Positions 40,001-46,421 of a stretch of 46,421 nt of DNA are shown here, piece by piece. The notes beneath the pieces were generated by a model. The model saw only the letters and a program-made list of their open reading frames with translations, was not told where the DNA came from and did not search any database. This DNA is from Lachnospiraceae bacterium UBA3401 (lineage in GTDB: Bacteria; Bacillota; Clostridia; Lachnospirales; Lachnospiraceae): NCBI GenBank assembly GCA_002358575.1, contig DEPD01000027.1:16177-62597 (forward strand), in the 5' to 3' direction. Every line of letters begins with the position of its first letter. The stretch's first letter is position 1. The position numbers and the translations under genes are program-made.

Positions 40001-40226
40001 AGGCGCTATGGCTGATGCTATGGATATAACTAAGGAAGAATTGAAATACCTTCGAGACATAGCAGAACAGGAAATAATAAACCGTTTCACTACCGCTGAA
40101 ATTAATATTGAACAGACAAATCACAATACAATTGGCGGCAAAATGGATTTGGATGGCATTGTTTCTGGGCTGACAGATGTTATGTATGAAGCTGTTGATA
40201 TTTCTGCGGAAGGAGTGCATATATAA
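37065..40226 (+). CDS. Tail tape measure protein
   Basis: A 1053-aa protein that sets tail length. The N-terminal 450 residues are helical and Gln/Asn-rich (repeated MQSAMNGSIDTSAIQGIRDQ-like segments). A hydrophobic region lies at about 670-840 with several membrane-type helices (IMIVVFAIIALIVLFYAAVA, GAFMAVGAFILNVIIGALNA), used for DNA entry. The C-terminus is amphipathic. No muralytic domain is evident. It is intact and follows the chaperone, as usual. Confidence 0.93.
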   Translation: MGSIRSSIELQDNFTNVLMNVISAVRMSASTMEQMQSAMNGSIDTSAIQGIRDQINQATIATQQLVAAMRNMSAPQIQQTSTPNWVNQSTIQVSTNTGIQRLTDEMSSLNQMSGEVFRGQQQIDNQALNMNILPRNASWDINDISQRVTALSQHLQNLQGYDVNLLGNDGAEQISRQYETIRTNMNGIINLQAQLDQAIQEGDVSGLNQGYNQLNQMIVQVEQQARNTQQVLNSLTNIEWHSPGVEIFTGNGTERFQQEVQSANNMLNTLNNTQASIATRAAQVNIFPPNMMADINNMQNRLQAIQTRIQAIESNPVNMGTDTANAELEQLRSQLYQAVQEQESMNRAVQNMDIQAANQSYLRLQQVIGGTERHIRDNVDEQGRFNNTIQEGTGSAAGLKSIIANVVDGFDGMAVLDKAKSWIEDCTAAFNTQLSTNTQLITALTNILDKDYVAQFEVDAGADTTVAVNEINDIQNRIDEIAVPVTAEEKALTTAYNEITAKASEIQGRGIYSDEVMIAGATEFTTYFSDIDAITMMMDTLSNYAVGMSGGGALDSSAMIGYATELGEIMSGSYEAITNKGFEFTDAQKAIFEGEASRQQIVSTLGEEYLEMSSDMQAAAVISQVIGEKWGGLYEIISNTPEGKIIQMNNNWRNMKEVVGGQLYPYVLLFVDAITENWGTIQVVIDAITLGLQYMLGFFSWLVEGAIGFAQVIIDNWSWISPIIYGIIGALALYYVWQTLCAIATGVSSAAQEILNTVMSANPIMIVVFAIIALIVLFYAAVAAVNKFAGTSISATGIICGAFMAVGAFILNVIIGALNAMIQAVWSNFVEPFIGIIEFVLNVANGGFNSFGDAVANLIGQIISWFLSLGKVVTKIVDAIFGTDWTSGLNELQSKVLEWGKNDNAITLERTAPSIDSRFEYNTAWDIGYSFGEGIDEKIANFDPSLLFGTTDIPSADDYAGALTAGEIGSGIDDISGNTGAMADAMDITKEELKYLRDIAEQEIINRFTTAEINIEQTNHNTIGGKMDLDGIVSGLTDVMYEAVDISAEGVHI

Positions 40227-40906
40227 TGGCAAAAAGCGGATATGATTTTTATTTGGATAAATGTCTGTTGCCAATAGCTCCATCAAAACTTGCTATTAAG
40301 ATTAACAATACAAATAAAACGATTACTATGATAGATGATGGAGAGATAAATATTTTGAAAAAAGCAGGTTTAACAGATATTGAATTTGAATGCTGTATAC
40401 CACAAGTACAATATCCGTTTGCTGTGTATAAATCAGGATTTAGGCAGGCAGATTTTTTCCTTGGCTATTTCGAGTTTCTTAAAATAAGAAACAGACCATT
40501 TCAATTTATTGTATGTAGAAGAAAACCTACAGGGAGTAGGCTATTTGACACAAATATAAGGGTATCTATGGAAGACTATACAATTACAGAAGATGCAAAA
40601 AACGGATTGGATATTATGGTTAAAATAAATCTGAAACAATGGAAGGATTATGGCACCAAAACAATAAAAATTAACTCTGAGGCAGAGAATTCGCAGGCAA
40701 GTATAGAGCAGCAGCGAGAATCGGATGCTTTGACTACAACGCAAACTTATACTGTGGTAAAGGGAGATTGTCTTTGGAATATTGCAAAAAAATTCTATGG
40801 CAATGGAAGCAAATATACAGTGATCTATAATGCAAATAAAGTCGTAATAGGGGGGAATCCAAATTTAATTTATCCAGGGCAAGTATTAACAATTCCAGCA
40901 GTTTAG
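40226..40906 (+). CDS. LysM baseplate protein (XkdP-like)
   Basis: A 226-aa protein. The N-terminal part (GYDFYLDKCLLPIAPSKLAI) matches XkdP-type baseplate or tail proteins, and residues about 172-224 form one LysM peptidoglycan-binding domain (TYTVVKGDCLWNIAKKFYGN). It probably links the tail tip to the cell wall. Start overlaps the tape measure stop by one base (TAATG). Confidence 0.9.
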   Translation: MAKSGYDFYLDKCLLPIAPSKLAIKINNTNKTITMIDDGEINILKKAGLTDIEFECCIPQVQYPFAVYKSGFRQADFFLGYFEFLKIRNRPFQFIVCRRKPTGSRLFDTNIRVSMEDYTITEDAKNGLDIMVKINLKQWKDYGTKTIKINSEAENSQASIEQQRESDALTTTQTYTVVKGDCLWNIAKKFYGNGSKYTVIYNANKVVIGGNPNLIYPGQVLTIPAV

Positions 40907-40920
40907 GAAATGGAGGTCAA

Positions 40921-41901
40921 ATGAGTGTTGAATTATTGATTGGAAATGAACTTAGAACAAAATTATATATTCCAGTAATAGAAGAAGGGGTTGAATGGAC
41001 TACAGAACGGAAGAATACTCCAGGCAAGTTGACTTTTAAAGCCTTAAAAGATGATATTCTTGATTTTTCAGAAGGAAGTGAAGTCAGAATGTGGAATAAC
41101 GGTGATACTATCTTTTCCGGTTTTGTGTTCAAGCAACAGAGGGATAGAGAACAGTTAATCACTGTTACAGCCTATGATCAGTTGCGCTATCTGAAAAACA
41201 AGGATACTATTGTTTATGAAAATAAGACAGCAGACCAGTTTCTGTGCATGGTGGCAGCAGATTACGCACTAAATGTTGGGGTATTGGAAAATACGAAGTA
41301 TGTTATTGAATCGAGAGTTGAAGAAAATACTTCTCTTTTTGAGATGGTGGAAAATGCACTTGATTTGACCTTGACAAACACTGGAGAAATGTTTGTTCTT
41401 TATGATGATTTTGGCCAACTAATGTTAAGACCATTATCTTCTATGAGAGTTGGAAATCAAGGGGCTTACTTGATGGTAGATGAAGAAACAGGTGAAAATT
41501 TTGAATATATATCTAGTATTGATGATAACACCTACAATAAGATAAAGTTAGCATATGATAATGAAGATACTGGGGGTCGGGAAGTGTACACTGCACAGGA
41601 TTGTAGCAACATTAACAAGTGGGGAATTCTTCAATATTTTGATACATTGAATAAAGGGGAAAATGGTCAGGCGAAAGCGGATGCACTTTTAAAGCTATAT
41701 AATAAGAAAACTCGCAATCTGAAGCTTACCAACATTTTAGGGGATAATCGAGTAAGGGCTGGTAGCATGATTGTTGTAAATCTCGATTTGAAAGATGTGA
41801 AAATAAGAAATTTCATGTTAGTGGAAAGTTGCAAGCATATCTACAAGGAAAATGAACACTGGATGGATTTGACGCTTAGAGGGGGTGAATTTGTTGGGTG
41901 A
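40921..41901 (+). CDS. Baseplate hub protein (XkdQ-like)
   Basis: A 326-aa hub protein related to XkdQ/YqbQ and gpD-type hubs: EEGVEWTTERKNTPGKLTFK, FSGFVFKQQRDREQLITVTA and YDQLRYLKNKDTIVYENKTA. The start at 40921 follows AATGGAGGTC. It overlaps the next gene. Confidence 0.88.
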   Translation: MSVELLIGNELRTKLYIPVIEEGVEWTTERKNTPGKLTFKALKDDILDFSEGSEVRMWNNGDTIFSGFVFKQQRDREQLITVTAYDQLRYLKNKDTIVYENKTADQFLCMVAADYALNVGVLENTKYVIESRVEENTSLFEMVENALDLTLTNTGEMFVLYDDFGQLMLRPLSSMRVGNQGAYLMVDEETGENFEYISSIDDNTYNKIKLAYDNEDTGGREVYTAQDCSNINKWGILQYFDTLNKGENGQAKADALLKLYNKKTRNLKLTNILGDNRVRAGSMIVVNLDLKDVKIRNFMLVESCKHIYKENEHWMDLTLRGGEFVG

Positions 41902-42223
41902 TGCAAATGGACTTGTGGAAGCAATGAAGATAGCAGCACGAAACGAAAGGGAATCTTCAAAACCTGTTGATGTTTATTTTGGGGAAGTTATTTCAAAATC
42001 CCCTTTGAAAATAAACGTGGAGCAGAAGATGATTCTTGGGGAAGCACAACTTATCCTGACAAGAAATGTAACAGATTACACGACAACTGCATCTGTACAG
42101 TGGGCGAGTGGAAAGAACGTCTTTCAGATCTATAATGCACTGAAAGCGGGTGAAAAAGTAATACTTATCAGACAGCAGGGAGGTCAAAAGTTTATTGTAA
42201 TTGATCGGATAGGGGGTAAATGA
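41885..42223 (+). CDS. DUF2577-type baseplate protein (XkdR-like)
   Basis: A 112-aa protein, starting GTG at 41885 or TTG at 41894 (the latter better placed for the AGAGGGGG site). It has DANGLVEAMKIAARNERESS and SSKPVDVYFGEVISKSPLKI, the DUF2577 pattern, followed by an OB-like beta part (FIVIDRIGGK end). It lies between hub and DUF2634, as in PBSX. Confidence 0.85.
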   Translation: MNLLGDANGLVEAMKIAARNERESSKPVDVYFGEVISKSPLKINVEQKMILGEAQLILTRNVTDYTTTASVQWASGKNVFQIYNALKAGEKVILIRQQGGQKFIVIDRIGGK

Positions 42224-42627
42224 TGATTCCTTCAACAATTGGATTTTTGGATAGAGATTTCGAGATTAAGAAAGAACATAGTTTTACCTATAAGATGCAA
42301 TCAAAAGAAAACCTTATTCGTGGGTATACTGATGGACTGGAAGCAGTAAAACAGTCCATTTTTAAAATTATTATGACAGAACGCTATCAATATATCATGT
42401 ATAGTTGGAATTATGGGATTGAACTTGTTGACCTTTTTGGAGAACCTGTTTCCTATGTTTGCCCAGAATTAAAGCGACGTATTTCGGAAGCCCTTCTTTG
42501 GGATGACCGCATCAAAAGTGTCGACAACTTTAAATTCGACTTTCCACAGAAAGGCGTTATTTGTGTATCTTTCATAGCACATACTATTTTTGGAGATGTG
42601 CAGGCAGAGAGAGAGGTGAATTATTAA
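42220..42627 (+). CDS. DUF2634 baseplate protein (XkdS-like)
   Basis: A 135-aa baseplate wedge protein related to gp25-like lysozyme-fold proteins. It shows SKENLIRGYTDGLEAVKQSI, ERYQYIMYSWNYGIELVDLF and a final GDVQAEREVNY. Overlaps both neighbours by a few bases (ATGA and TAATG). Confidence 0.88.
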   Translation: MMIPSTIGFLDRDFEIKKEHSFTYKMQSKENLIRGYTDGLEAVKQSIFKIIMTERYQYIMYSWNYGIELVDLFGEPVSYVCPELKRRISEALLWDDRIKSVDNFKFDFPQKGVICVSFIAHTIFGDVQAEREVNY

Positions 42628-43826
42628 TGTATGAAAATATCACTTATGAATCTATACTTGAAAGAATGCTTGCGCGCGTGCCCGATAAGTTTGATAAGCG
42701 AGAAGGTTCGGTCATTTGGGATACCCATTCCCCTACGGCTATTGAATTACAGATTTTGTATTTGGAACTTGATGTTATTCTGAAAGAAGCTTATGGTGAT
42801 TCGGCTTCAAGGGAATTTTTAATTTTGCGTTGCAAGGAACGGGGGATATATCCTTATAAAGCAACAAGGACCATATTAAAGGGAGTATTTGCGCCAGAAA
42901 ATATTGATGTCACTGGGAAAAGGTTTAATATTGGCGATATAAACTATATTGTAGTCAGAAAAATTGCAGATGGCGAATATCAAGTTGAATGTGAAACGGC
43001 CGGAAAAATTGGTAATCAATTTTTGGGGACAATGATTCCTATGGAGTATATAAAAGGGTTGCAGTCCGCTGAATTAACAGAGATTTTAATACCAGGGGAA
43101 GACGAAGAGGGAACAGAAGATTTGCGGCAAAGGTATTTTTCTTCTTTTGATGAAAATGCTTTTGGCGGGAACCAAACTGATTATCTGGAAAAGACAAATG
43201 CCATACCAGGAGTAGGTCGGACAAAGGTGACAAGGGTATGGAATGCTGATATTTCCCCTACAGATATGATACCAGAAGAAAGCGTGGAAACATGGTATAA
43301 CGGCATTAAGGAGACACTTAGCAAAGATGTTCGTAGCTGGCTGGATTCTGTTTTTTATGCTGGGAAACAAAAGAAGTTGACAAATGGGGGAACAGTTCTT
43401 TTGACAATTATTAATTCTGAATTTGGGCCAGCTTCGGATGCTCTTATTCAGACTGTTCAGACTGTTATTGATCCAGAAGAAAATGCTGGTGAGGGTTATG
43501 GACTTGCACCTATTGGCCATGTGGTGAAAGTAGAGAGCGCAAAAGCAAAAGAGATCACAATCAAAACAATCTTGACCTTTGAATCAGGGTATGGCTGGAA
43601 TAATCTTCAAAGCCTTATAGAAGATGCTATTTCTGGCTATCTTTTGGAACTAAGAAAGGAATGGGCTGATACTTCATATCTGATAGTAAGAATTAGTCAG
43701 ATTGACAATCGGATTTTAAGTGTTCCAGGGATTGTTGATGTTCAAAATACTTTAATTAATGATAAAAGGAGCAATTTGAACCTTGGGAAATATGAAATCC
43801 CAGTGCTTGGGGGTATAAGTGAATGA
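42627..43826 (+). CDS. Baseplate J-like protein (XkdT-like)
   Basis: A 399-aa baseplate wedge of the Baseplate_J family. The ATG at 42627 (TAATG overlap) is used; a frame opening at 42561 is an overlap artefact. It has the family start ESILERMLARVPDKFDKREG, FLILRCKERGIYPYKATRTI and IPGEDEEGTEDLRQRYFSSF with the AIPGVGRTKVTRVW segment. No break is seen. Confidence 0.92.
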   Translation: MYENITYESILERMLARVPDKFDKREGSVIWDTHSPTAIELQILYLELDVILKEAYGDSASREFLILRCKERGIYPYKATRTILKGVFAPENIDVTGKRFNIGDINYIVVRKIADGEYQVECETAGKIGNQFLGTMIPMEYIKGLQSAELTEILIPGEDEEGTEDLRQRYFSSFDENAFGGNQTDYLEKTNAIPGVGRTKVTRVWNADISPTDMIPEESVETWYNGIKETLSKDVRSWLDSVFYAGKQKKLTNGGTVLLTIINSEFGPASDALIQTVQTVIDPEENAGEGYGLAPIGHVVKVESAKAKEITIKTILTFESGYGWNNLQSLIEDAISGYLLELRKEWADTSYLIVRISQIDNRILSVPGIVDVQNTLINDKRSNLNLGKYEIPVLGGISE

Positions 43827-44803
43827 TTAGAGAAGTTGATCTTGTTTCATACCTTCCTCCATTCATAGCAGAATATAAGGAAACCAATGTCACTCTGACA
43901 GCGGAGAATCCAGAATTTGTACTTGTATGGGAAGCGGCTGAAAAGGTATTAAAAAATGAATTTATTGAAACTGCTGATGAGTATGGAATATCAAAATTTG
44001 AAAAGTTGTTATCTATTATACCAGCAAAGGAAGATACAATTCAGATTCGCCGTGCGCGTGTGCAGGCTGGATGGTTTATAAGGCTTCCATATACATGGCG
44101 TATGTTATTACAAAAGCTTACACAAATTTGTGAAACTGTAACAATTATATTGAAGGACAGTTATTTGATTTATCTGAAAATAGAAGTTGAACTACAATGG
44201 CAAATTGACAGCATCATTAATGTAGTATCGAGAATGTTGCCATGTAATATGAGAATTTCTGTAAGAAATGTGTTATCACTGGATTTGGAGAATCCCGCGC
44301 CAATGATAAAACCAGGTTGGATTAATTATGAATTAGAGTATAGGGGCAAAATACTACATAGTGAAAATAGCATATTGTTTAAGAGATTACTTATCCTTAT
44401 ACAATTATCTTTTTGGAATAATGATTTATATAATGCAAAAAGAAAATATAATGGTATGTTACGGTATAATGCTAAAAGAAATTATAGATTGCGCGTTAGG
44501 ATAAAGAGTGTATTTGAATTGTATTTGAAATCTGATTTTAGCTTTGCTCAAAGATTACAAACGCTAATACAATATTATGATATAAATGTAAAGTATGGTA
44601 TATTTCATAGATATACTATTAAGAGGTTAAATACATTACAAAGATATAGAATAAATATGCGAGCAGTTTTGAAGGAACCAGCAAATATTGTAGACCATAT
44701 GTCTATTGAAACTTGTAGAAATGTAGTGAGTTATAATGGTTCCCGAAGATATAATGGAACAATGAAATATAATGCGTTATATAGAAAGGAGACAGTGGAA
44801 TGA
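43823..44803 (+). CDS. YmfQ-type tail protein with Tyr-Asn-rich C-terminus
   Basis: A 326-aa protein. Residues 1-180 match the YmfQ/DUF2313 type tail protein (SYLPPFIAEYKETNVTLTAE, WRMLLQKLTQICETVTIILK). The C-terminal half holds spaced YNA/YNG words (YNAKRKYNGMLRYNAKRNY and later RRYNGTMKYNA), which look like a beta-rich tip repeat joining wedge to fibre. Coupled to both neighbours by ATGA. Confidence 0.82.
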   Translation: MIREVDLVSYLPPFIAEYKETNVTLTAENPEFVLVWEAAEKVLKNEFIETADEYGISKFEKLLSIIPAKEDTIQIRRARVQAGWFIRLPYTWRMLLQKLTQICETVTIILKDSYLIYLKIEVELQWQIDSIINVVSRMLPCNMRISVRNVLSLDLENPAPMIKPGWINYELEYRGKILHSENSILFKRLLILIQLSFWNNDLYNAKRKYNGMLRYNAKRNYRLRVRIKSVFELYLKSDFSFAQRLQTLIQYYDINVKYGIFHRYTIKRLNTLQRYRINMRAVLKEPANIVDHMSIETCRNVVSYNGSRRYNGTMKYNALYRKETVE

Positions 44804-45189
44804 GTGCAAATAAAAATGTTGTAATAACAAAAGTAGCAAGAATGAAACTTGTACAGGCAAGAGCAGGAGCGGCAGTGCTGCCACATATTGTCGGTATGGC
44901 ATTTGGGAATGGGGGTGTAAATGCGGATGGTAGTGTTATAAATCCGTCTGACAATCAGGAAGTGCTTGTAAATGAATTATATAGGAAAGCAATTGACAAA
45001 TACAGTTTTCCAACGGATACAACTTGCAGATATGAATGTACTTTGCGTGCCGATGAGCTCGCAGGAGAGGAAATCAGTGAAGTTGGACTGTATGATGAAG
45101 ATAACGATATTGTTTGCATTAAGAATTTTACCCGAAAAGGTAAGGATGATGATGTTGAACAAACTTATGTTTTAGATGATATTTTTTGA
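44800..45189 (+). CDS. Tail fibre N-terminal/connector type protein
   Basis: A 129-aa protein starting MSANKNVVITKVARMKLVQA, with IVGMAFGNGGVNADGSVINP and ISEVGLYDEDNDIVCIKNFT. This is the fold of the N-terminal domain of phage tail fibre or collar proteins (DUF3751-like), here as a separate gene. It likely attaches the fibre encoded next. Confidence 0.75.
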   Translation: MSANKNVVITKVARMKLVQARAGAAVLPHIVGMAFGNGGVNADGSVINPSDNQEVLVNELYRKAIDKYSFPTDTTCRYECTLRADELAGEEISEVGLYDEDNDIVCIKNFTRKGKDDDVEQTYVLDDIF

Positions 45190-45209
45190 AATGTGGAAAG
45201 GAGAGTATC

Positions 45210-46421
45210 ATGCGAGATTATAGTGTTGAGAATCCTATCTTTTCTGATAAAATTAGCATTGTAGAAGAAGACGATTTGGTAAGTGCTGAAAATGATACGG
45301 CAGCGTCAAAGCAGTTGCTACAGAATGATTTAGTTCTTCTGGCACGAATGGACAAGTACCTTGGGGGTGATGACAATACAGAGGGACCAGAATTTGCAGA
45401 AGGCATTCAGTCAGAAGATGTTATCGGTGCAATAAACGAGGTTTTTACGCTTGGCAGTGAGAAGAAAAAACAGCTTGTGGAAAATCTTACTGCCTTGGGA
45501 ATTACAGCCTCCACAAATGAGACATGGGAAACGCTGCTAGGAAAAGTATTGAATTTGATAAATACATCTAGCGATACAGTTACAGCAGAGACACTTTTGA
45601 GTGGATATACAGCACATAACGCTGCTGGAACAAAGATTACAGGTACCCTTGCAGATAAGACAGGTACAATGGACCACAGTGCAAGTGCCTCTTTAGATAC
45701 GGCAAACAAGCGTATAAAGTTAAAAGTACCAGCATCAGGGAAATATAGTGTAGAAAACTATCTGTATGCTGCATACACCACAATTGCGAATCTAATTGGT
45801 CTTACAGCAGCAAAGCTTGTAAAGGGGAATACAATATTAGGAATAACAGGCAATAACAATAATATGGATACTAGTGGAGCAGATGCAGGAGCAGGAGATA
45901 TTTTAGCTGGAAAAAAGGCTGGGGTAAAGGGCAGCTTAATTACAGGCACAATGACAGATAGAGGAACGTGGATAGGAGAAACTACAGGGAGTGGCAACGT
46001 GGCAATTCCAAGTGGTCGCCATAATGGACAGGGGTATGTATCTGGTGCAGGTGCATATAATAAAGGTGTTACAGACGCAGATGCCCGAGTAAATACAAAC
46101 AGCGCCAACTATAAAGGCGGATATAATGCGGGTGTAAGCACCGCTGATGGGCGAGTAAATGCAGACAGTGCCAACTATAAAGGTGGATATAATGCGGGTG
46201 TAAGCGCGACTAAAAAGGGAACAGCAGGGGCAGGAGACGTTCTGGCTGGAAAAACCTTTACAAATAGCAGTAGTGTAGGTGCAAGCGGAACAATGCCAAA
46301 CAAGGGAAACACAACACAAGATGCTACAGCCACACAAGATGATACCTATACATATCTGACAGTGCCAGTATCAGGATATTACAATACAGCCAGCAAGCTT
46401 AGGACAAAAAATAGTAATTTA
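45210..46421 (+). CDS. Tail fibre-like protein, truncated by the window edge
   Basis: The ATG at 45210 follows GGAAAGGAGAG; 404 codons are open to the edge. The N-terminal 100 residues are acidic and helical (DKISIVEEDDLVSAENDTAA). From about residue 110 repeats occur: LLSGYTAHNAAGTKITGTLA, then AGAGDILAGKKAGVKGSLIT and AGAGDVLAGKTFTNSSSVGA, the common phage fibre modules. A 22-residue unit with NYKGGYNAGVS is present twice (46074-46205). Likely the receptor-binding fibre or its shaft; the tip is outside the window. Confidence 0.82.
   Translation, partial: MRDYSVENPIFSDKISIVEEDDLVSAENDTAASKQLLQNDLVLLARMDKYLGGDDNTEGPEFAEGIQSEDVIGAINEVFTLGSEKKKQLVENLTALGITASTNETWETLLGKVLNLINTSSDTVTAETLLSGYTAHNAAGTKITGTLADKTGTMDHSASASLDTANKRIKLKVPASGKYSVENYLYAAYTTIANLIGLTAAKLVKGNTILGITGNNNNMDTSGADAGAGDILAGKKAGVKGSLITGTMTDRGTWIGETTGSGNVAIPSGRHNGQGYVSGAGAYNKGVTDADARVNTNSANYKGGYNAGVSTADGRVNADSANYKGGYNAGVSATKKGTAGAGDVLAGKTFTNSSSVGASGTMPNKGNTTQDATATQDDTYTYLTVPVSGYYNTASKLRTKNSNL
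46074..46205 (+). repeat. 66-bp tandem repeat in the tail fibre gene
   Basis: Units 46074-46139 and 46140-46205 share AACTATAAAGG and GGATATAATGCGGGTGTAAG blocks and encode 22 residues each. In-frame repeats of this kind let fibre length vary. Confidence 0.85.

Noticed and set aside
39813..40286. A 157-codon minus-strand frame at the end of the tape measure gene
   Set aside because: The tape measure frame is continuous and the following gene overlaps it on the plus strand.
45407..46337. Several minus-strand frames opposite the tail fibre gene
   Set aside because: They arise from the repeat-rich fibre coding sequence, which is open for 404 codons with a good ribosome site.
1..46421. tRNA and rRNA genes
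   Set aside because: I looked for cloverleaf ends and rRNA signatures, especially near the integrase, and saw none convincing.

Overview
The window reads as low-to-mid-GC Clostridia, probably Lachnospiraceae. This is inferred from strong AGGAGG-type ribosome binding sites, AT-rich codon use, a PcrA helicase, an RlmD-type rRNA methyltransferase, a cell-wall L,D-transpeptidase and a NitT/TauT-type lipoprotein. About 9 kb of chromosome (1-9120) is followed by a temperate contractile-tailed prophage that runs off the right edge (about 9125-46421). The right attachment site and the lysis genes are not in the window.

Chromosomal part: a gene end (1-66), a small conserved-type protein (153-533), a secreted L,D-transpeptidase (655-1542), a substrate-binding lipoprotein (complement 1662-2687), PcrA (3032-5617), a degraded stretch with an IS1182-type transposase relic and a group II intron relic (5641-7019), a membrane-anchored acidic protein (7131-7454), and an RlmD/TrmA-type methyltransferase (7627-9045). 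A dispersed two-hairpin repeat occurs three times here and twice more inside the prophage.

Prophage left arm (9147-15068): tyrosine integrase, a solitary HsdR-N-like nuclease-domain protein, small helical proteins, a membrane protein with a SAP domain, a type I toxin/antisense-like locus plus a frameshifted relic of it, and two tandem cI-like repressors. The integrase, nuclease-like, SAP and repressor genes are on the minus strand. A divergent early promoter at 15118-15146 carries three copies of an 8-bp operator word.

Early region (15196-24124): small proteins and an excisionase-like HTH, then an unusual plasmid-like module: HUH replication initiator, RNase H-like protein, ParA ATPase and a long ParB-like protein whose own gene contains two identical 17-bp palindromes that could be the centromere. 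Next come zinc-ribbon proteins, a broken DUF3850 gene, a frameshifted DUF2829 (Tad2-like anti-Thoeris) gene, a PAPS-reductase-family enzyme and a late-gene regulator.

Structural region (24399-46421): small and large terminase, portal, MuF-type minor head protein followed by an out-of-frame zincin-like domain and a row of small immunity-like genes, scaffold, major capsid (broken by an 11-bp tandem duplication), connectors, tail terminator, contractile sheath and tube, a tail assembly chaperone with a textbook -1 frameshift site, tape measure, and a PBSX/Xkd-type baseplate series ending in a repeat-rich tail fibre protein cut by the window edge. The broken capsid and several other frameshifted genes suggest a decaying or currently defective prophage, unless individual frameshifts are sequence errors.
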